Shown piece after piece: positions 14,757-24,389 of a stretch of 64,000 nt of DNA (position 1 is its first letter; the number at the start of each line of letters is the position of its first letter). The notes under the pieces were generated by a model, which saw nothing but the letters and a program-made list of their open reading frames with translations, did not search any database and was not told where the DNA came from. Position numbers and translations under genes: made by a program. The DNA lies in NCBI GenBank assembly GCA_902476355.1, contig CABSCS010000007.1, positions 16,778-80,777 on the forward strand. The letters are read 5' to 3'. Origin of the DNA: UMGS2069 sp900557585. GTDB lineage: Bacteria; Bacillota; Clostridia; Christensenellales; UBA1242.

Positions 14757-16430
14757 TTATGAATGTTTTTCGTCATCTTCGCTTATGGTGTGTGGTTGAG
14801 AACCGGTGAAAGATGAAACAAGTGCGTCTTCTTCGCTTTGCTCTGCTTCGGTGAATGTTGAAGTTTCTTCTTTGTTTTCGGCTTCTTTTTGTGCTCTCAA
14901 AGATTCTGGTGTGTGACATTGAATGCCTGCATATGAAATTGCAGTTTCATATTCGTCTTCTTTGGTTGTTTCAAGGTCAACACTTGTTGCAAGTCCATCA
15001 ATCAAAACAGAAAGTTTGCGTTCAAGACGTTCTTTGGTTTCAAGAGTGCTGTAATAAACTTGTGATGCAAGACCCTTTTTGTCGCGAACTTGTTTAAGGC
15101 GAGTATTCAGCGAAGAAATTTGACTTTCAAGTGAAGAAATTTGACTTTCAATTTCGCTTATGGTTTTGTTGTCACGTTTTTCACGTGCTTTATAAACGCC
15201 AATAAGGTGATTTATAAATCTTCTGTCAAGCGAACGACTGCTTGTTCCAGTAAGGCGCTTGATATATGAATTGTTTGGGTTTTGTTCAAGGTTAGAAGAA
15301 AGAACAGTTTTGATTGTTGCAAGAGTTTTGTCCATTTGTTCTGGGTTTGCTTGAACGCGGTCGATGAATTTTGAGCCCATTCTTGTTTTGTTTAAAAGGT
15401 TCAAAACAAGGCGTGCGGTGTCGCCGTCAACGGCATACATTTTAAGAGCGTCATAGCCAAACACAACAGCATTGTCGCCATAGAACCCGAAAGTGAGGCC
15501 AGTTTTTTCATTGTGGATTGCTTTTTTGATTCCTTTCACAACATAGCGAAGGTTGTCTTGTCTTTGAATGTCCCAGTTGGTTGAATGATTTCTTTTAACA
15601 AGAAGGGTTTCGTTTCCAAGGTCAACAATTTTGTCAATTGGATATGAACGATTTCTGCCTTTCTCGTCGATAAATCTTTTGTTTCCTTCAAAGTCGGTTG
15701 CAAGCCAGTGTCCATGAACGTTTTCAATTTTTGCATATTGGTCTGAAAGTGCTTGCATGTTTTGGTCGCAAACTGCAAATGCAGGTTTATATTTTGGTGC
15801 ATAGTCAAATTCTGGATAAATTTCAACAGCCTTTGCACCTTCTTGTTCTTCTTCATTTTCCTTTTCAATAAATTTTACAGAGCAAGGAAGGAAGTTTTCG
15901 TTAAGATAGTAGGTTGCTTGTTGACCATAGTTATTCTTTTTCAAGGTTGTAACTTTTCTTTTGCCGTCTTCTAAAAGTTCAACAGAAGAATATTCTTCGG
16001 TCATAAATTTTGTTTGTGGGTCGGCATTGATAATGAAAAATGTGCCACCAAACATTTTGTCTTCAACTTGAACAACTTTTTGGTCATCTGAAAGGAAAGA
16101 TACACTGCTATATTTGCTGTCGTCTCCCATTTCAAAAATCTTTGTTCCGTCTTGACCATAGATTGTATATTTTTTGTCGGTGTCAAGTGTTGCAAAATGG
16201 TTTTGGTTTACAATTTTCTTTGCATCGTCTGGTGCTTCAAATTTTGAAAATACATCAACAACATTTTTTTGCAAAACCTTTCCGTTTTCGAGAAGAGAAT
16301 ATCCAGGTGCAACTCTATATGGTCTTCTTGAATAGCCTCTTTGGAAAGTTATGTTATAGATTTCATCGTGTCCAATGTTTTCAACTTCTCCAAATCTAAT
16401 TTTGTTTAAAATTCTTAAAAATATGTTCAT
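14757..16430 (-). CDS. Unrecognised 557-aa protein with C-terminal coiled coil
   Basis: 557 aa from the ATG behind AAGGAG (spacing long, 13 nt). An in-frame ATG at 16460 lies between the -10 and the ribosome site and is unlikely. Residues ~30-350 are rich in short beta-type segments with repeated aromatic/Gly motifs, suggesting a beta-propeller-like or repeat fold (uncertain). Residues ~430-485 form a coiled coil (SEIESQISSLESQISSLNTRL). The acidic tail is disordered. No signal peptide; family unknown. Promoter TTGACG-N17-TAAAAT with ACACA-N3-TGTGT in the spacer. Confidence 0.68.
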   Translation of the reverse strand: MNIFLRILNKIRFGEVENIGHDEIYNITFQRGYSRRPYRVAPGYSLLENGKVLQKNVVDVFSKFEAPDDAKKIVNQNHFATLDTDKKYTIYGQDGTKIFEMGDDSKYSSVSFLSDDQKVVQVEDKMFGGTFFIINADPQTKFMTEEYSSVELLEDGKRKVTTLKKNNYGQQATYYLNENFLPCSVKFIEKENEEEQEGAKAVEIYPEFDYAPKYKPAFAVCDQNMQALSDQYAKIENVHGHWLATDFEGNKRFIDEKGRNRSYPIDKIVDLGNETLLVKRNHSTNWDIQRQDNLRYVVKGIKKAIHNEKTGLTFGFYGDNAVVFGYDALKMYAVDGDTARLVLNLLNKTRMGSKFIDRVQANPEQMDKTLATIKTVLSSNLEQNPNNSYIKRLTGTSSRSLDRRFINHLIGVYKAREKRDNKTISEIESQISSLESQISSLNTRLKQVRDKKGLASQVYYSTLETKERLERKLSVLIDGLATSVDLETTKEDEYETAISYAGIQCHTPESLRAQKEAENKEETSTFTEAEQSEEDALVSSFTGSQPHTISEDDEKHS

Positions 16431-16584
16431 AAAAAATTTAAATCTCCTTAAAAATCGCATAAATTTTATCACACAACCTGTGTTTCGTCAATAGTCAATT
16501 TTTGCCAAGGTGTTGAAATTTGCCGTTTTTTCGGGCTTTTTTATGCTTAAAAATATGAATGAAAGTTTTGACGTGTGAAATAAA

Positions 16585-16595
16585 TATAATAAAAT
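16585..16595 (+). promoter_or_regulatory. Probable -10 region for nucleoside hydrolase
   Basis: TTGACG (16568) with TAAAAT (16590-16595) at N16; a second AT-rich candidate lies closer to the gene. Low certainty. Confidence 0.45.
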
Positions 16596-16666
16596 GTTAA
16601 AAAACATTAGTAAAAGAATAAAAAATTTGATATATTGTTTACAATCAAAAAATTTGGGAGATTTTT

Positions 16667-17599
16667 ATGGAAAAACAAAAAATAATTTTCGACGTTGACC
16701 CAGGGGTTGACGATTGCATGGCGCTTATCATGGCTTTTTATGAACCAAGCATTGATGTGCAACTTGTAACAACAACTTTTGGAAACGTTTCAAACGCACA
16801 AACAACAAAAAATGCGTGCTTTATTGTTCAAAATTTTGCAGATAAAGACTATCCAGTTTATCAAGGTGCAGACAGAGGACTTAACACCCCTGTTCACAAT
16901 GCAGCCGAAGTTCACGGAAGAACCGGTCTTGGAAACAAGATTGTTGCAGAAAACGTGACAAAAACTGTTGCAAACAAGCCAGGCTATGGTGCTGTTGAAG
17001 CAATGCGTGACACAATTTTGAAAAATCCAGGAGAGATTACACTTGTTGCTGTTGGCCCTGTAACAAATGTTGCAAACCTTTTCACAAAATATCCAGAAAC
17101 AATTGAAAAAATCAAAAGAGTTGTTCTTATGGTTGGCTCAATTGATGGAAAGGGAAGCATCACTCCATATGCAAGTTTCAACGCATATTGCGACCCAGAC
17201 GCAGTTCAAATTGTGATTGACCAAGCAAAAAAAGTTCCAATCACAGTTTCAACCAAAGAAAACGGAACAACTTGCTATTTTGAAGATGACCAAAGAGAAC
17301 GCTTTGCAAAATGCGGAAGACTTGGCCCACTTTTCTATGACCTTTGCGACGGCTATGTTGATAAAATTTTGCTTCCTGGTCAATATGCTCTTCACGATAC
17401 TTGTGCACTCTTCACAATTTTGGAAGACGAAGAGTTCTTCACAAGAGAAAAGGTTTCAATGAAAATCAACACAACCTTTGATGAAAAAAGAGCACAAACC
17501 AAGTTCAGAAAATGTGCTTCAAGCAACATTACGCTTATCACCGGTGTTGACAAGCAAAGAGTGATAAAAAGAATCGAGAAAATCTTAAAGAGAACATAG
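16667..17599 (+). CDS. Inosine-uridine preferring nucleoside hydrolase family protein
   Basis: 310 aa. Splits ribonucleosides into base and ribose using a Ca2+ held by an N-terminal Asp cluster: FDVDPGVDDCMAL (D9, D11, D15, D16). VAVGPVTNVANLF and the later ALHDTCALFTI (His-Asp) are family motifs. GGGAG precedes the ATG. Salvage enzyme, monocistronic. Substrate preference cannot be told from sequence. Confidence 0.93.
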   Translation: MEKQKIIFDVDPGVDDCMALIMAFYEPSIDVQLVTTTFGNVSNAQTTKNACFIVQNFADKDYPVYQGADRGLNTPVHNAAEVHGRTGLGNKIVAENVTKTVANKPGYGAVEAMRDTILKNPGEITLVAVGPVTNVANLFTKYPETIEKIKRVVLMVGSIDGKGSITPYASFNAYCDPDAVQIVIDQAKKVPITVSTKENGTTCYFEDDQRERFAKCGRLGPLFYDLCDGYVDKILLPGQYALHDTCALFTILEDEEFFTREKVSMKINTTFDEKRAQTKFRKCASSNITLITGVDKQRVIKRIEKILKRT

Positions 17600-17634
17600 A
17601 AAGGGTCTTATTTTGAAAAAATAAGAAATGGGTA

Positions 17635-17663
17635 TTGAAATTTGTGCCTCTTTGTGCTATAAT
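17635..17663 (+). promoter_or_regulatory. Promoter of the 1198-aa gene
   Basis: TTGAAA (17635-17640), N17, TATAAT (17658-17663), TGC extension; AAAGGAGG at about 17686. Confidence 0.85.
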
Positions 17664-17700
17664 AAGAGCATAAAAAAATACCTCAAAGGAGGAAATGCAA

Positions 17701-20700
17701 ATGGCAGATGATGAAAAAAGCAAAACCGGCGAACAACAATCTGAAAACCAAAACGGACAAGGCAAGTCTGGTGGGGATGATAAAGGAGCAGGAACAACTC
17801 AAAAAGTTACAAATGACAGTGAAAAAGCACAAAGCAGTGCAAAAGCCCCAAAAGAAAAACCTTTGATTCCTGGTGGAGATGCAAGAAGTTATGCTGAACT
17901 TTATTTGTTCTCAGACGCAATGAGAGACATTGCTAATGACGGACCAGTAATGCAAACACTTCGCAGAAGAACCAATCTTTCAGAGGAAGATCGTGCACTT
18001 ATTGACAGTTTCAATGGCAGTGCTGTTGGAGTTTCAAAATTCATGAAAGTGATTTCAAGATTCTATAATGATTTTGGCTTCAATCGTCCAATGAGCGAAT
18101 CTGATCTTCGCAAATATTATGTCTATGGAAAGTCTATCGCTTCTAAAAACGGAAAAATTCCGACTGAAGAAGAGGTTAACCAAGCCAAAGCAGACTATGA
18201 CAGCAAAAAACAAGAAACCACAGAAGATGCAAAAAACAAAAAAGATAACGCAGAAAAGGGTTATAAAGTTGCAAAATCTGAGAAAAGAAAAGCAAACTGG
18301 AAAACCAGATTTGCAACCCTTGGTGTTGCAGGCTCTGCTCTTTTGGCGCTTGCAATTCCTGGATTGGTATTTGGAGGAGTTGTTGCAATTGCAACCGTTC
18401 CTGCAATTTCAATTGGATGGATGACTGGTGGCGGTCTTGCACTTTTTGCTGGTGGCGTTGTTGCTCTTCGCTATGTTTTCCCAAGAACTTTGAAACTTTT
18501 TTCAAAAGCATGGAACTATTTGAAAGATAGATGGGCTGAACGAATGAAAGCAAGAGAAGCGAAAAGAGATGCTAAAAAACTTTTGAAAAAAGCAAAAGCG
18601 CAATATCGTTCAATTTCATCACAAAACAACATGGACAATTGGTATGAGCAATATAGCCAAAAATATCCAGGCAAAGTTAAAGAACAAACACTTGAAGAAA
18701 CTATTGAAACAACAATGGTTCCAGTTTCTGCACAAAATGCTAAAAACGACGAACAAGAAAAAATTGTTGTTCCAACTGGAAAAAGTGATGAAAGCAAAGA
18801 AAAAACTGGTGAAGGTGAACTAGAATATTTGAAAGGCTATTCAGCAGAGGATAAAGCAATGTTTGCTGAATATGAAAAATTTCTTGAATCATCAACATTT
18901 GTTTCAGATATTGAAGATGAAAACCTTGGACAATTTGTAACCGACATGAAACTTAAAGATAAGAATTTTGACGGTGAAGCATTCAAGAAAAAATATAAAG
19001 AAATGCAAGCAAAGAAAAAAGCATTTGAAAACAAACAGCAATCTGTTTCAAATCCTTCTAAATCTGAAAAAGAAGAAAAAGAACCTGAAATTTCTGCTGA
19101 AAATGCAATGACACAAGAAGAGCAAGAAGAGTTCTTCAAAAAGTTTGAGGTAAGCAGAATTCAAAGCGGAAAAAATAAACAATCTCCAACAAAAGAAGAG
19201 TTGCACAATTTCGCGAAACAACAACTTAAAGATCCAAATCTTTCACAAGAGCAAGCAACTGAATATTTTAAAGAATATCAAAAGTTTGCAATTGATCGTG
19301 CAGAAAGAGGAAAAGAACAATCAACAAACATCAAGTTTGGCACTGATGGACAACTTGAATATAATGGTGACACAGCACCACGTGTTGAAGGAATTTTAAA
19401 AGACTTTGACGAGTCTAAAATCCCAGAAGGTGCAAAAGATTCAAGAGAAGCATTTGTTGCAGTTGCGCAAGAACATGGTGCAACCGAACTTGAAGCCGAA
19501 CTTCTTTATCAAGACCAAAAAGAAAAAATTGATCAAACAATTGTTGTGAAAGACAAGGCTACTGATGCAGGAAGCACAGGAAGCGACACAACAGGTGATA
19601 CAGTCGGTGAAACTGCTGGTGACACAAACGTTGTTGAAGAAGTTGCAGAAACTGTTGCTGACACCGCTAAGGTTGTTGCAGAAAACATTGCTGCCGCAGC
19701 CACAGAAAAAGAAGTGAAAGAAGAAAAGAAAGCCGAAACAGAAGAAAAGAAAGACAGCACAAAGACAACTGCTGAAAAGGTTACTCCTGCTGCAAAACCA
19801 GCAGAACAAAAAGCAGAACAACCAAAATCAAAACACAACAGCCCATGGCTTGCAATCAACTGTTTCGAAGCAATTGGAAATGTTGCAACACAAGAACAAA
19901 TTGAAGCAATCTATGCAAAAACTGGATACAGAAGTCTTGAAGACGCTAAAAAGGCATATGCAAAATCAAAGAAAATTGAACCAAATGCGGTGAATGTTTT
20001 CCCTGGAGAAGGCAAAAAACCAAACCGTCCATGGCTTGCAAAAACCATTGCTGAAACTGTTGGTGTAAAAAATCTTACTGATAACTATGCAAAACTTACT
20101 GGCTATACCGACCCTGAAAAAGCAGCGCTTAACTATGCAAAAACTCAATTTAGAAAAGCAAGCAAAGAAACTCTTCAAAAACTTTCAATTTCAAGTTGGA
20201 AAGAGTTGTCTGCAAAATCACCAGAAGATGTTGTTGCGCTTTGGAACAATCTTGAATATGAAAATAAGTCTAACTTGATTTCAACCCTTGATGGTCTTTC
20301 AGTCGAAGAGGTCGCAAAACTTACAGAGTCAATGCCAAATGGTATCAAACAATTTGTAAGAACTGGTGTTCATGTTCGTGCAAGAAAAGTTTCTGTTGAA
20401 AATGACGAACAAAAAGAAACACAAGTAAGAGAAGAACCTGTAAAAACCGAACCAAAAACAGAGGAAAAGAAAGCAGAACAAAAGCCTGCTGAGCAAAAGG
20501 TTGAAAAGAAACCAGAAGAAAAGATTGAACTCAACAACAAAGAACCAGAACAAATGGTTGTGTTGTTTGACAGGTACCATGCATATCTTGCAGAAAATGG
20601 TTTAAACTGGCAAGAAGAAGGTCTTGACAACTTCATTAAATATATGACAGAAAGTCAAAGTCAACCTGCCGAACTTGCTCAAAGACTTTGGGGCTTCTAT

Positions 20701-21297
20701 AAGGGTTATGAAGACAATCTTGTTTATGAAGCAGAAAACGCAGAGAAACAAGAAAAACAACCTGAAAAAGAAGAGCCAGAAGTTGAAAAAACAGAGCAAG
20801 AACCTGAAAGAAAGGAAAATGCAGAAGAACAAAAATCTGAACCAGAAACAATCAAATTTTCTCAAAGAGAAATTGGAATTTATCAACTTTATGCAAACAT
20901 CGAGGCTCAACAAGGCAGAAAACTTGATGCTGAAACCTTTGTAGCTTTTGCAATTGGACAAGGTGTTTCTCGTGAAAGAGCAGAAGAACTTTTCAATGAA
21001 ATGTCTGCTGAAAAGCAAACTCAAACTCCAAAAGCAGAAGAACAAGTTGAGAAGCGTGCACCAGAAGAGGAACGTGGACTTGATTTTGTTCTTGAAAGAA
21101 TGGATGATCCAAGCATGACTGCATTGTTCAGAGCATTTGCTCTCACAGAAAAAGGAAAAGCATTGCTTCCTCAACTTGATGAATATGTTAAAAACATTTT
21201 AAAGAGCGATGATCCAAACTATGCATACACTCTTGTAACAAACTTCTATAACAAACATGTTAAAGTGAAAGAAGACGATTCTGAATTGGATCGTTGA
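17701..21297 (+). CDS. Giant Glu/Lys-rich protein with a membrane hairpin and repeated helical modules
   Basis: 1198 aa; the second ATG (17701) is at proper spacing from AAAGGAGG, the first (17695) is too close. Residues 1-55 are disordered and polar. Residues 89-104 carry RRTNLSEEDRALIDSF, similar to the 301-aa protein at 9136. A membrane hairpin lies at ~207-260. The long remainder alternates disordered Glu/Lys/Pro/Gln linkers with ~50-residue helical modules. Two adjacent modules (~709-800) share PWLA...Y.KLTGY...A..YAK. Others (near 950-985, 1050-1090 and 1130-1190) resemble each other in pattern (F/Y-xx-Y/F...FIKYM...A..L/A..). No homologous family known. Possibly a scaffold or envelope-associated protein. 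Confidence 0.75.
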   Translation: MADDEKSKTGEQQSENQNGQGKSGGDDKGAGTTQKVTNDSEKAQSSAKAPKEKPLIPGGDARSYAELYLFSDAMRDIANDGPVMQTLRRRTNLSEEDRALIDSFNGSAVGVSKFMKVISRFYNDFGFNRPMSESDLRKYYVYGKSIASKNGKIPTEEEVNQAKADYDSKKQETTEDAKNKKDNAEKGYKVAKSEKRKANWKTRFATLGVAGSALLALAIPGLVFGGVVAIATVPAISIGWMTGGGLALFAGGVVALRYVFPRTLKLFSKAWNYLKDRWAERMKAREAKRDAKKLLKKAKAQYRSISSQNNMDNWYEQYSQKYPGKVKEQTLEETIETTMVPVSAQNAKNDEQEKIVVPTGKSDESKEKTGEGELEYLKGYSAEDKAMFAEYEKFLESSTFVSDIEDENLGQFVTDMKLKDKNFDGEAFKKKYKEMQAKKKAFENKQQSVSNPSKSEKEEKEPEISAENAMTQEEQEEFFKKFEVSRIQSGKNKQSPTKEELHNFAKQQLKDPNLSQEQATEYFKEYQKFAIDRAERGKEQSTNIKFGTDGQLEYNGDTAPRVEGILKDFDESKIPEGAKDSREAFVAVAQEHGATELEAELLYQDQKEKIDQTIVVKDKATDAGSTGSDTTGDTVGETAGDTNVVEEVAETVADTAKVVAENIAAAATEKEVKEEKKAETEEKKDSTKTTAEKVTPAAKPAEQKAEQPKSKHNSPWLAINCFEAIGNVATQEQIEAIYAKTGYRSLEDAKKAYAKSKKIEPNAVNVFPGEGKKPNRPWLAKTIAETVGVKNLTDNYAKLTGYTDPEKAALNYAKTQFRKASKETLQKLSISSWKELSAKSPEDVVALWNNLEYENKSNLISTLDGLSVEEVAKLTESMPNGIKQFVRTGVHVRARKVSVENDEQKETQVREEPVKTEPKTEEKKAEQKPAEQKVEKKPEEKIELNNKEPEQMVVLFDRYHAYLAENGLNWQEEGLDNFIKYMTESQSQPAELAQRLWGFYKGYEDNLVYEAENAEKQEKQPEKEEPEVEKTEQEPERKENAEEQKSEPETIKFSQREIGIYQLYANIEAQQGRKLDAETFVAFAIGQGVSRERAEELFNEMSAEKQTQTPKAEEQVEKRAPEEERGLDFVLERMDDPSMTALFRAFALTEKGKALLPQLDEYVKNILKSDDPNYAYTLVTNFYNKHVKVKEDDSELDR

Positions 21298-21305
21298 TAA
21301 TTTTA

Positions 21306-21344
21306 ACAAAAAAAACAAATCCGTGGGCGACTGCGGGTTTGTTT
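21306..21344 (+). terminator. Terminator of the 1198-aa gene
   Basis: Stem AACAAATCCG / CGGGTTTGTT with a 10-nt loop and a T7 run. The rest of 21345-21647 holds no gene; a weak -10 TATTAT at 21625-21630 may serve prfB. Confidence 0.75.
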
Positions 21345-21647
21345 TTTTGTGGCTTGAAAAAGAAAGATGACCAATAAAATGTGTTTGATTGTTTTTAAAT
21401 ACGCTTGATATACAAAATCTGAAATCAACGAGAATTTATGATTGTGAATGGTTGATTCAAATTTTAAACAGATGCAAAAATAATTGTAAAAATCTAGGGC
21501 AAAAAGCATTTCATAATTTACTGGTTCAAGGTGAAATTTTATGAAATTGACAAAAACAGACATGCCAAAGTTGTTGATTGTTTTATTTTTGTTTAAAAAG
21601 GTTTTAAAATTTCAAAAAGTGTGATATTATTTTTGCGGAGAAAGAAA

Positions 21648-22743
21648 ATGGACATTAAAGAAACAATTGCGTCTATGCAGGAAAAGTTGCAACATTCCTG
21701 CCATTGTCTTTGACCTTGACAAACTGAAAAGTCAAAAGTTAGAGATTGAACAAGACCTTCAAAAACCAGAAATATATAATGACTTTGAAAATTCAACAAA
21801 ACTTTCAAAACGTCTTGCAGAACTGAATCGTGTTTTAGGCTTTGCTCTTGAAACCAAAGAAGAGGTTGAAACAATTGCAGAACTTTATGACCTTTATCAA
21901 GGTTTGGTTCCCGAAGAAGACCAAGAAAGTTTTGTTCGTTCACTTAAAGATGCCGAAAAAAGTGTTGATAAACTTTATCTTGAAAGTTTATATTCGGGCG
22001 AAACCGACCCCAACGATGCTATTGTAGAAATCCATGCGGGCGCGGGTGGAGAAGAAGCACAAGATTGGGCATCAATGCTTGAAAGAATGTATCTTGGTTT
22101 TGCAAAACAACAGGGATATTCTGTTCGTGAGATATACAAAAACCGTGGCGATGGTGCTGGTTTTAAAAGTGCGGGCTATATTTTTTCGGGCGTCAATGCC
22201 TATGGAAACATGAAAAACGAACGCGGAGTTCATCGCCTTGTTCGAATTTCACCTTTCGACGCATCAAAACGCCGTCACACTTCTTTTGCAAGTGTAGAGG
22301 TGAGCCCGGTTGTAACAGAAAAAGACATTGTCATCAATCCGGCAGACTTGAAATTTGATATCTATCGCAGTGGTGGCGCTGGCGGACAAAACGTGAATAA
22401 AGTTGAAACCGCAGTCCGCATCACACACATTCCAACTGGAATTGTTGTTGCATGTCAAAATGAAAGAAGCCAACTTCAAAACAAAGAGATTGCGCTTCAA
22501 ATGCTCTATGCAAAACTCAAAAGTCTTGAAGAAGAAAAACGTCAAGCCGAGAAAGACAAACAAATGGGCGAGCGCGCAAAAAATGAGTGGGGCGGACAAA
22601 TTCGAAGTTATGTTCTTTATCCATATCAAATGGTGAAAGACCTTCGAACCAACCATGAAACAAGCGACACAGCCTCGGTTCTTGCAGGCGATATTATGGA
22701 TTTTATAACAGCCAACCTAATCCGCACCGCAAGTGATAAATAA
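21648..22743 (+). CDS. prfB: Peptide chain release factor 2, +1 programmed frameshift
   Basis: ATG at 21648 behind GGAG. Frame 0 reads 21 codons and meets TGA at 21711-21713 in the context CTT TGA C. A +1 slip on CTT continues as DLDKLKSQKLEIEQ to 22743, giving about 364 aa. RF2 hallmarks are present: SPF (codon-recognition) in RISPFDASKRRHTSFASV and the peptidyl-hydrolysis GGQ in GGAGGQNVNKVETAVR. The frameshift autoregulates RF2. The Shine-Dalgarno-like AGGGGG that usually sits just upstream of the slip is absent here. tsaD follows 10 nt later. Confidence 0.93.
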
Positions 22744-22753
22744 GGAAAGAACA

Positions 22754-23779
22754 ATGGAAAAGAAAAAAGATATTTTGATTTTAGGAATTGAAAGTTCGTG
22801 CGACGAAACAAGCATTGCTGTTGTGAAAAACGGCAGAGAGGTTTTGTCAAACGTGATTTCAAGCCAAATTGACATTCACAAACTATATGGCGGGGTTGTT
22901 CCTGAAATTGCTTCACGAAATCATGTCATCAACATTGACGGAGTTATGAAAGAAGCACTTGATGTCGCCGGTGTTACAATTGACGACATTGATGCAATTG
23001 CCGTGACCTATGGTGCGGGTCTTCTTGGCGCACTTATTGTTGGTGTGAACTTTGCAAAAGCGCTTGCCTATGCAACCAAAAAGCCACTTATTGCAGTGAA
23101 CCATATCGAGGGGCACATTGCGGCAAACTATATTGAACACAAAAATCTTGAACCGCCATTTGCCTGCTTGATTGTAAGTGGCGGACACACTGCACTTTGC
23201 AAAATGGAAACCTATCTCAGCCGTTCACTTATTGGTACCACAACCGACGATGCAATTGGCGAGGCGTTTGACAAAGTTGCTCGTGAGTGTGGGCTTGAAT
23301 ATCCGGGTGGGCCAAATGTGCAAAAACTTGCCCTTTCGGGAAAAAAGAACATTACATTTATCAGTAAACCACATGAGAAACTTAAAGATTTCAACTTTTC
23401 ATATAGCGGACTTAAAACCGCAGTTATAAACTATATCCACAATAAAAAACAACGTGGCGAAGAAGTGAACTATGCCGATGTTTGTTGCTCTTTCCAAGAA
23501 GAAGCAGTTTCACAAGTTGTGTTCAAAGCGGTTGAGGCTTGCAAGAAATATAACCTTAAAACCCTTGTGCTTGCTGGGGGAGTAAGTGCAAACGCTCGTC
23601 TTCGCGAAATGGCAACCGAAGAAGGGAAGAAAGCGGGCATCACTGTTTTATATCCACCTCTCAAACTTTGCACAGATAATGCAGCAATGGTTGCCTCTGC
23701 TGGATATTATTCTTTCATCGAGGGCAAAAACCTTGCAGACCCACTTACTCTTGCGCCATCATCGGTTGTGAAACTATAA
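22754..23779 (+). CDS. tsaD: tRNA N6-threonylcarbamoyladenosine transferase subunit
   Basis: 341 aa. Part of the TsaBCDE system that installs t6A at position 37 of ANN-decoding tRNAs. ASKHA-fold motifs: GIESSCDETSIAVV, the metal-binding H.EGHIAANY (HxxxH), IVSGGHTALCKM, DDAIGEAFDKVAR, and LAGGVSANARLR. GGAAAGAAC before the ATG. Co-transcribed with prfB; tsaB/tsaE are not in the window. Confidence 0.96.
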   Translation: MEKKKDILILGIESSCDETSIAVVKNGREVLSNVISSQIDIHKLYGGVVPEIASRNHVINIDGVMKEALDVAGVTIDDIDAIAVTYGAGLLGALIVGVNFAKALAYATKKPLIAVNHIEGHIAANYIEHKNLEPPFACLIVSGGHTALCKMETYLSRSLIGTTTDDAIGEAFDKVARECGLEYPGGPNVQKLALSGKKNITFISKPHEKLKDFNFSYSGLKTAVINYIHNKKQRGEEVNYADVCCSFQEEAVSQVVFKAVEACKKYNLKTLVLAGGVSANARLREMATEEGKKAGITVLYPPLKLCTDNAAMVASAGYYSFIEGKNLADPLTLAPSSVVKL

Positions 23780-23831
23780 TTTATATATAATACAAGAGAA
23801 AAAAAATAACAAAAAAATAACAAAATCGTGC

Positions 23832-23860
23832 TTGACAACAACGCACCCGTGTGTTATTAT
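23832..23860 (+). promoter_or_regulatory. Promoter of rpmG-secE-nusG(-rplKA) with shared operator-like spacer
   Basis: TTGACA (23832-23837), N17, TATTAT (23855-23860). The spacer contains CGCACCCGTGTGT, identical to 13 bp in the rpsJ promoter. Confidence 0.88.
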
Positions 23861-23867
23861 AATAAAG

Positions 23868-23892
23868 CACTATCCTTCGGGGGTGTTTTTTT
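23868..23892 (+). promoter_or_regulatory. Possible attenuator hairpin in the rpmG leader
   Basis: CAC-TAT-CC-TTCG-GG-GG-GTG followed by seven T, immediately before the AGGAG of rpmG. It looks like a short UUCG hairpin plus U-run; whether it terminates is uncertain. Confidence 0.4.
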
Positions 23893-23904
23893 AGGAGTAA
23901 AATT

Positions 23905-24054
23905 ATGAGAACCAAGATTACACTTGAATGCACAGAATGCAAACAAAAGAACTATGATAACTATAAAAACAAAAAGAATGATCCAGACCGAATCACTTTG
24001 AATAAGTATTGCAGATTTTGCAAAAAGCACACCGCTCACAAAGAAGCAAAATAA
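23905..24054 (+). CDS. rpmG: 50S ribosomal protein L33, zinc-binding type
   Basis: 49 aa. Two Cys pairs (C9/C12 and C36/C39) form a zinc ribbon, i.e. the C+ form of L33. AGGAG is 9 nt upstream. First gene of the rpmG-secE-nusG unit, the usual Firmicute order. Confidence 0.95.
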   Translation: MRTKITLECTECKQKNYDNYKNKKNDPDRITLNKYCRFCKKHTAHKEAK

Positions 24055-24073
24055 TTTATAAGGGAGATACACT

Positions 24074-24364
24074 ATGGCAAAAGTAGAAAAAACTCTTGCA
24101 AGCAATACTACCGAAGTTAAAGAAGTAAAGAAAGACAAACAAGCAAAAGCAAAAAACAAAAAGGTGAAGAATGCAAACGCTCAACCAAAACGCTCTCGTG
24201 TTAAAGAGACAATGGGTGAACTTAAAAAAGTTTCTTGGCCTACTTTTGGCAAGACAATGAAACAAACAGGAATGGTTATTTCTGTTGTTTTGATTTTCAC
24301 ACTTGTTGTTCTTGGAATTGACAGCCTTCTTGGTTGGCTTCTCAAACTCATCACCAACATTTAA
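24074..24364 (+). CDS. secE: Protein translocase subunit SecE
   Basis: 96 aa. Residues 1-45 are a Lys/Ala/Asn-rich cytosolic extension; the conserved core is VKETMGELKKVSWPTFGKT followed by one transmembrane helix (about 67-90). Clamps SecY in the Sec channel. Lies between rpmG and nusG. The basic extension is longer than the minimal Bacillus SecE. Confidence 0.95.
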   Translation: MAKVEKTLASNTTEVKEVKKDKQAKAKNKKVKNANAQPKRSRVKETMGELKKVSWPTFGKTMKQTGMVISVVLIFTLVVLGIDSLLGWLLKLITNI

Positions 24365-24389
24365 TTTTTAAAAAGGAAAGAAGTGAAAA

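Noticed and set aside
19441..20851. Several long minus-strand reading frames (Phe/Cys/Ser rich) inside the 1198-aa gene
   Set aside because: Antisense shadows of a Glu/Lys-rich coding sequence; no promoters or ribosome sites.
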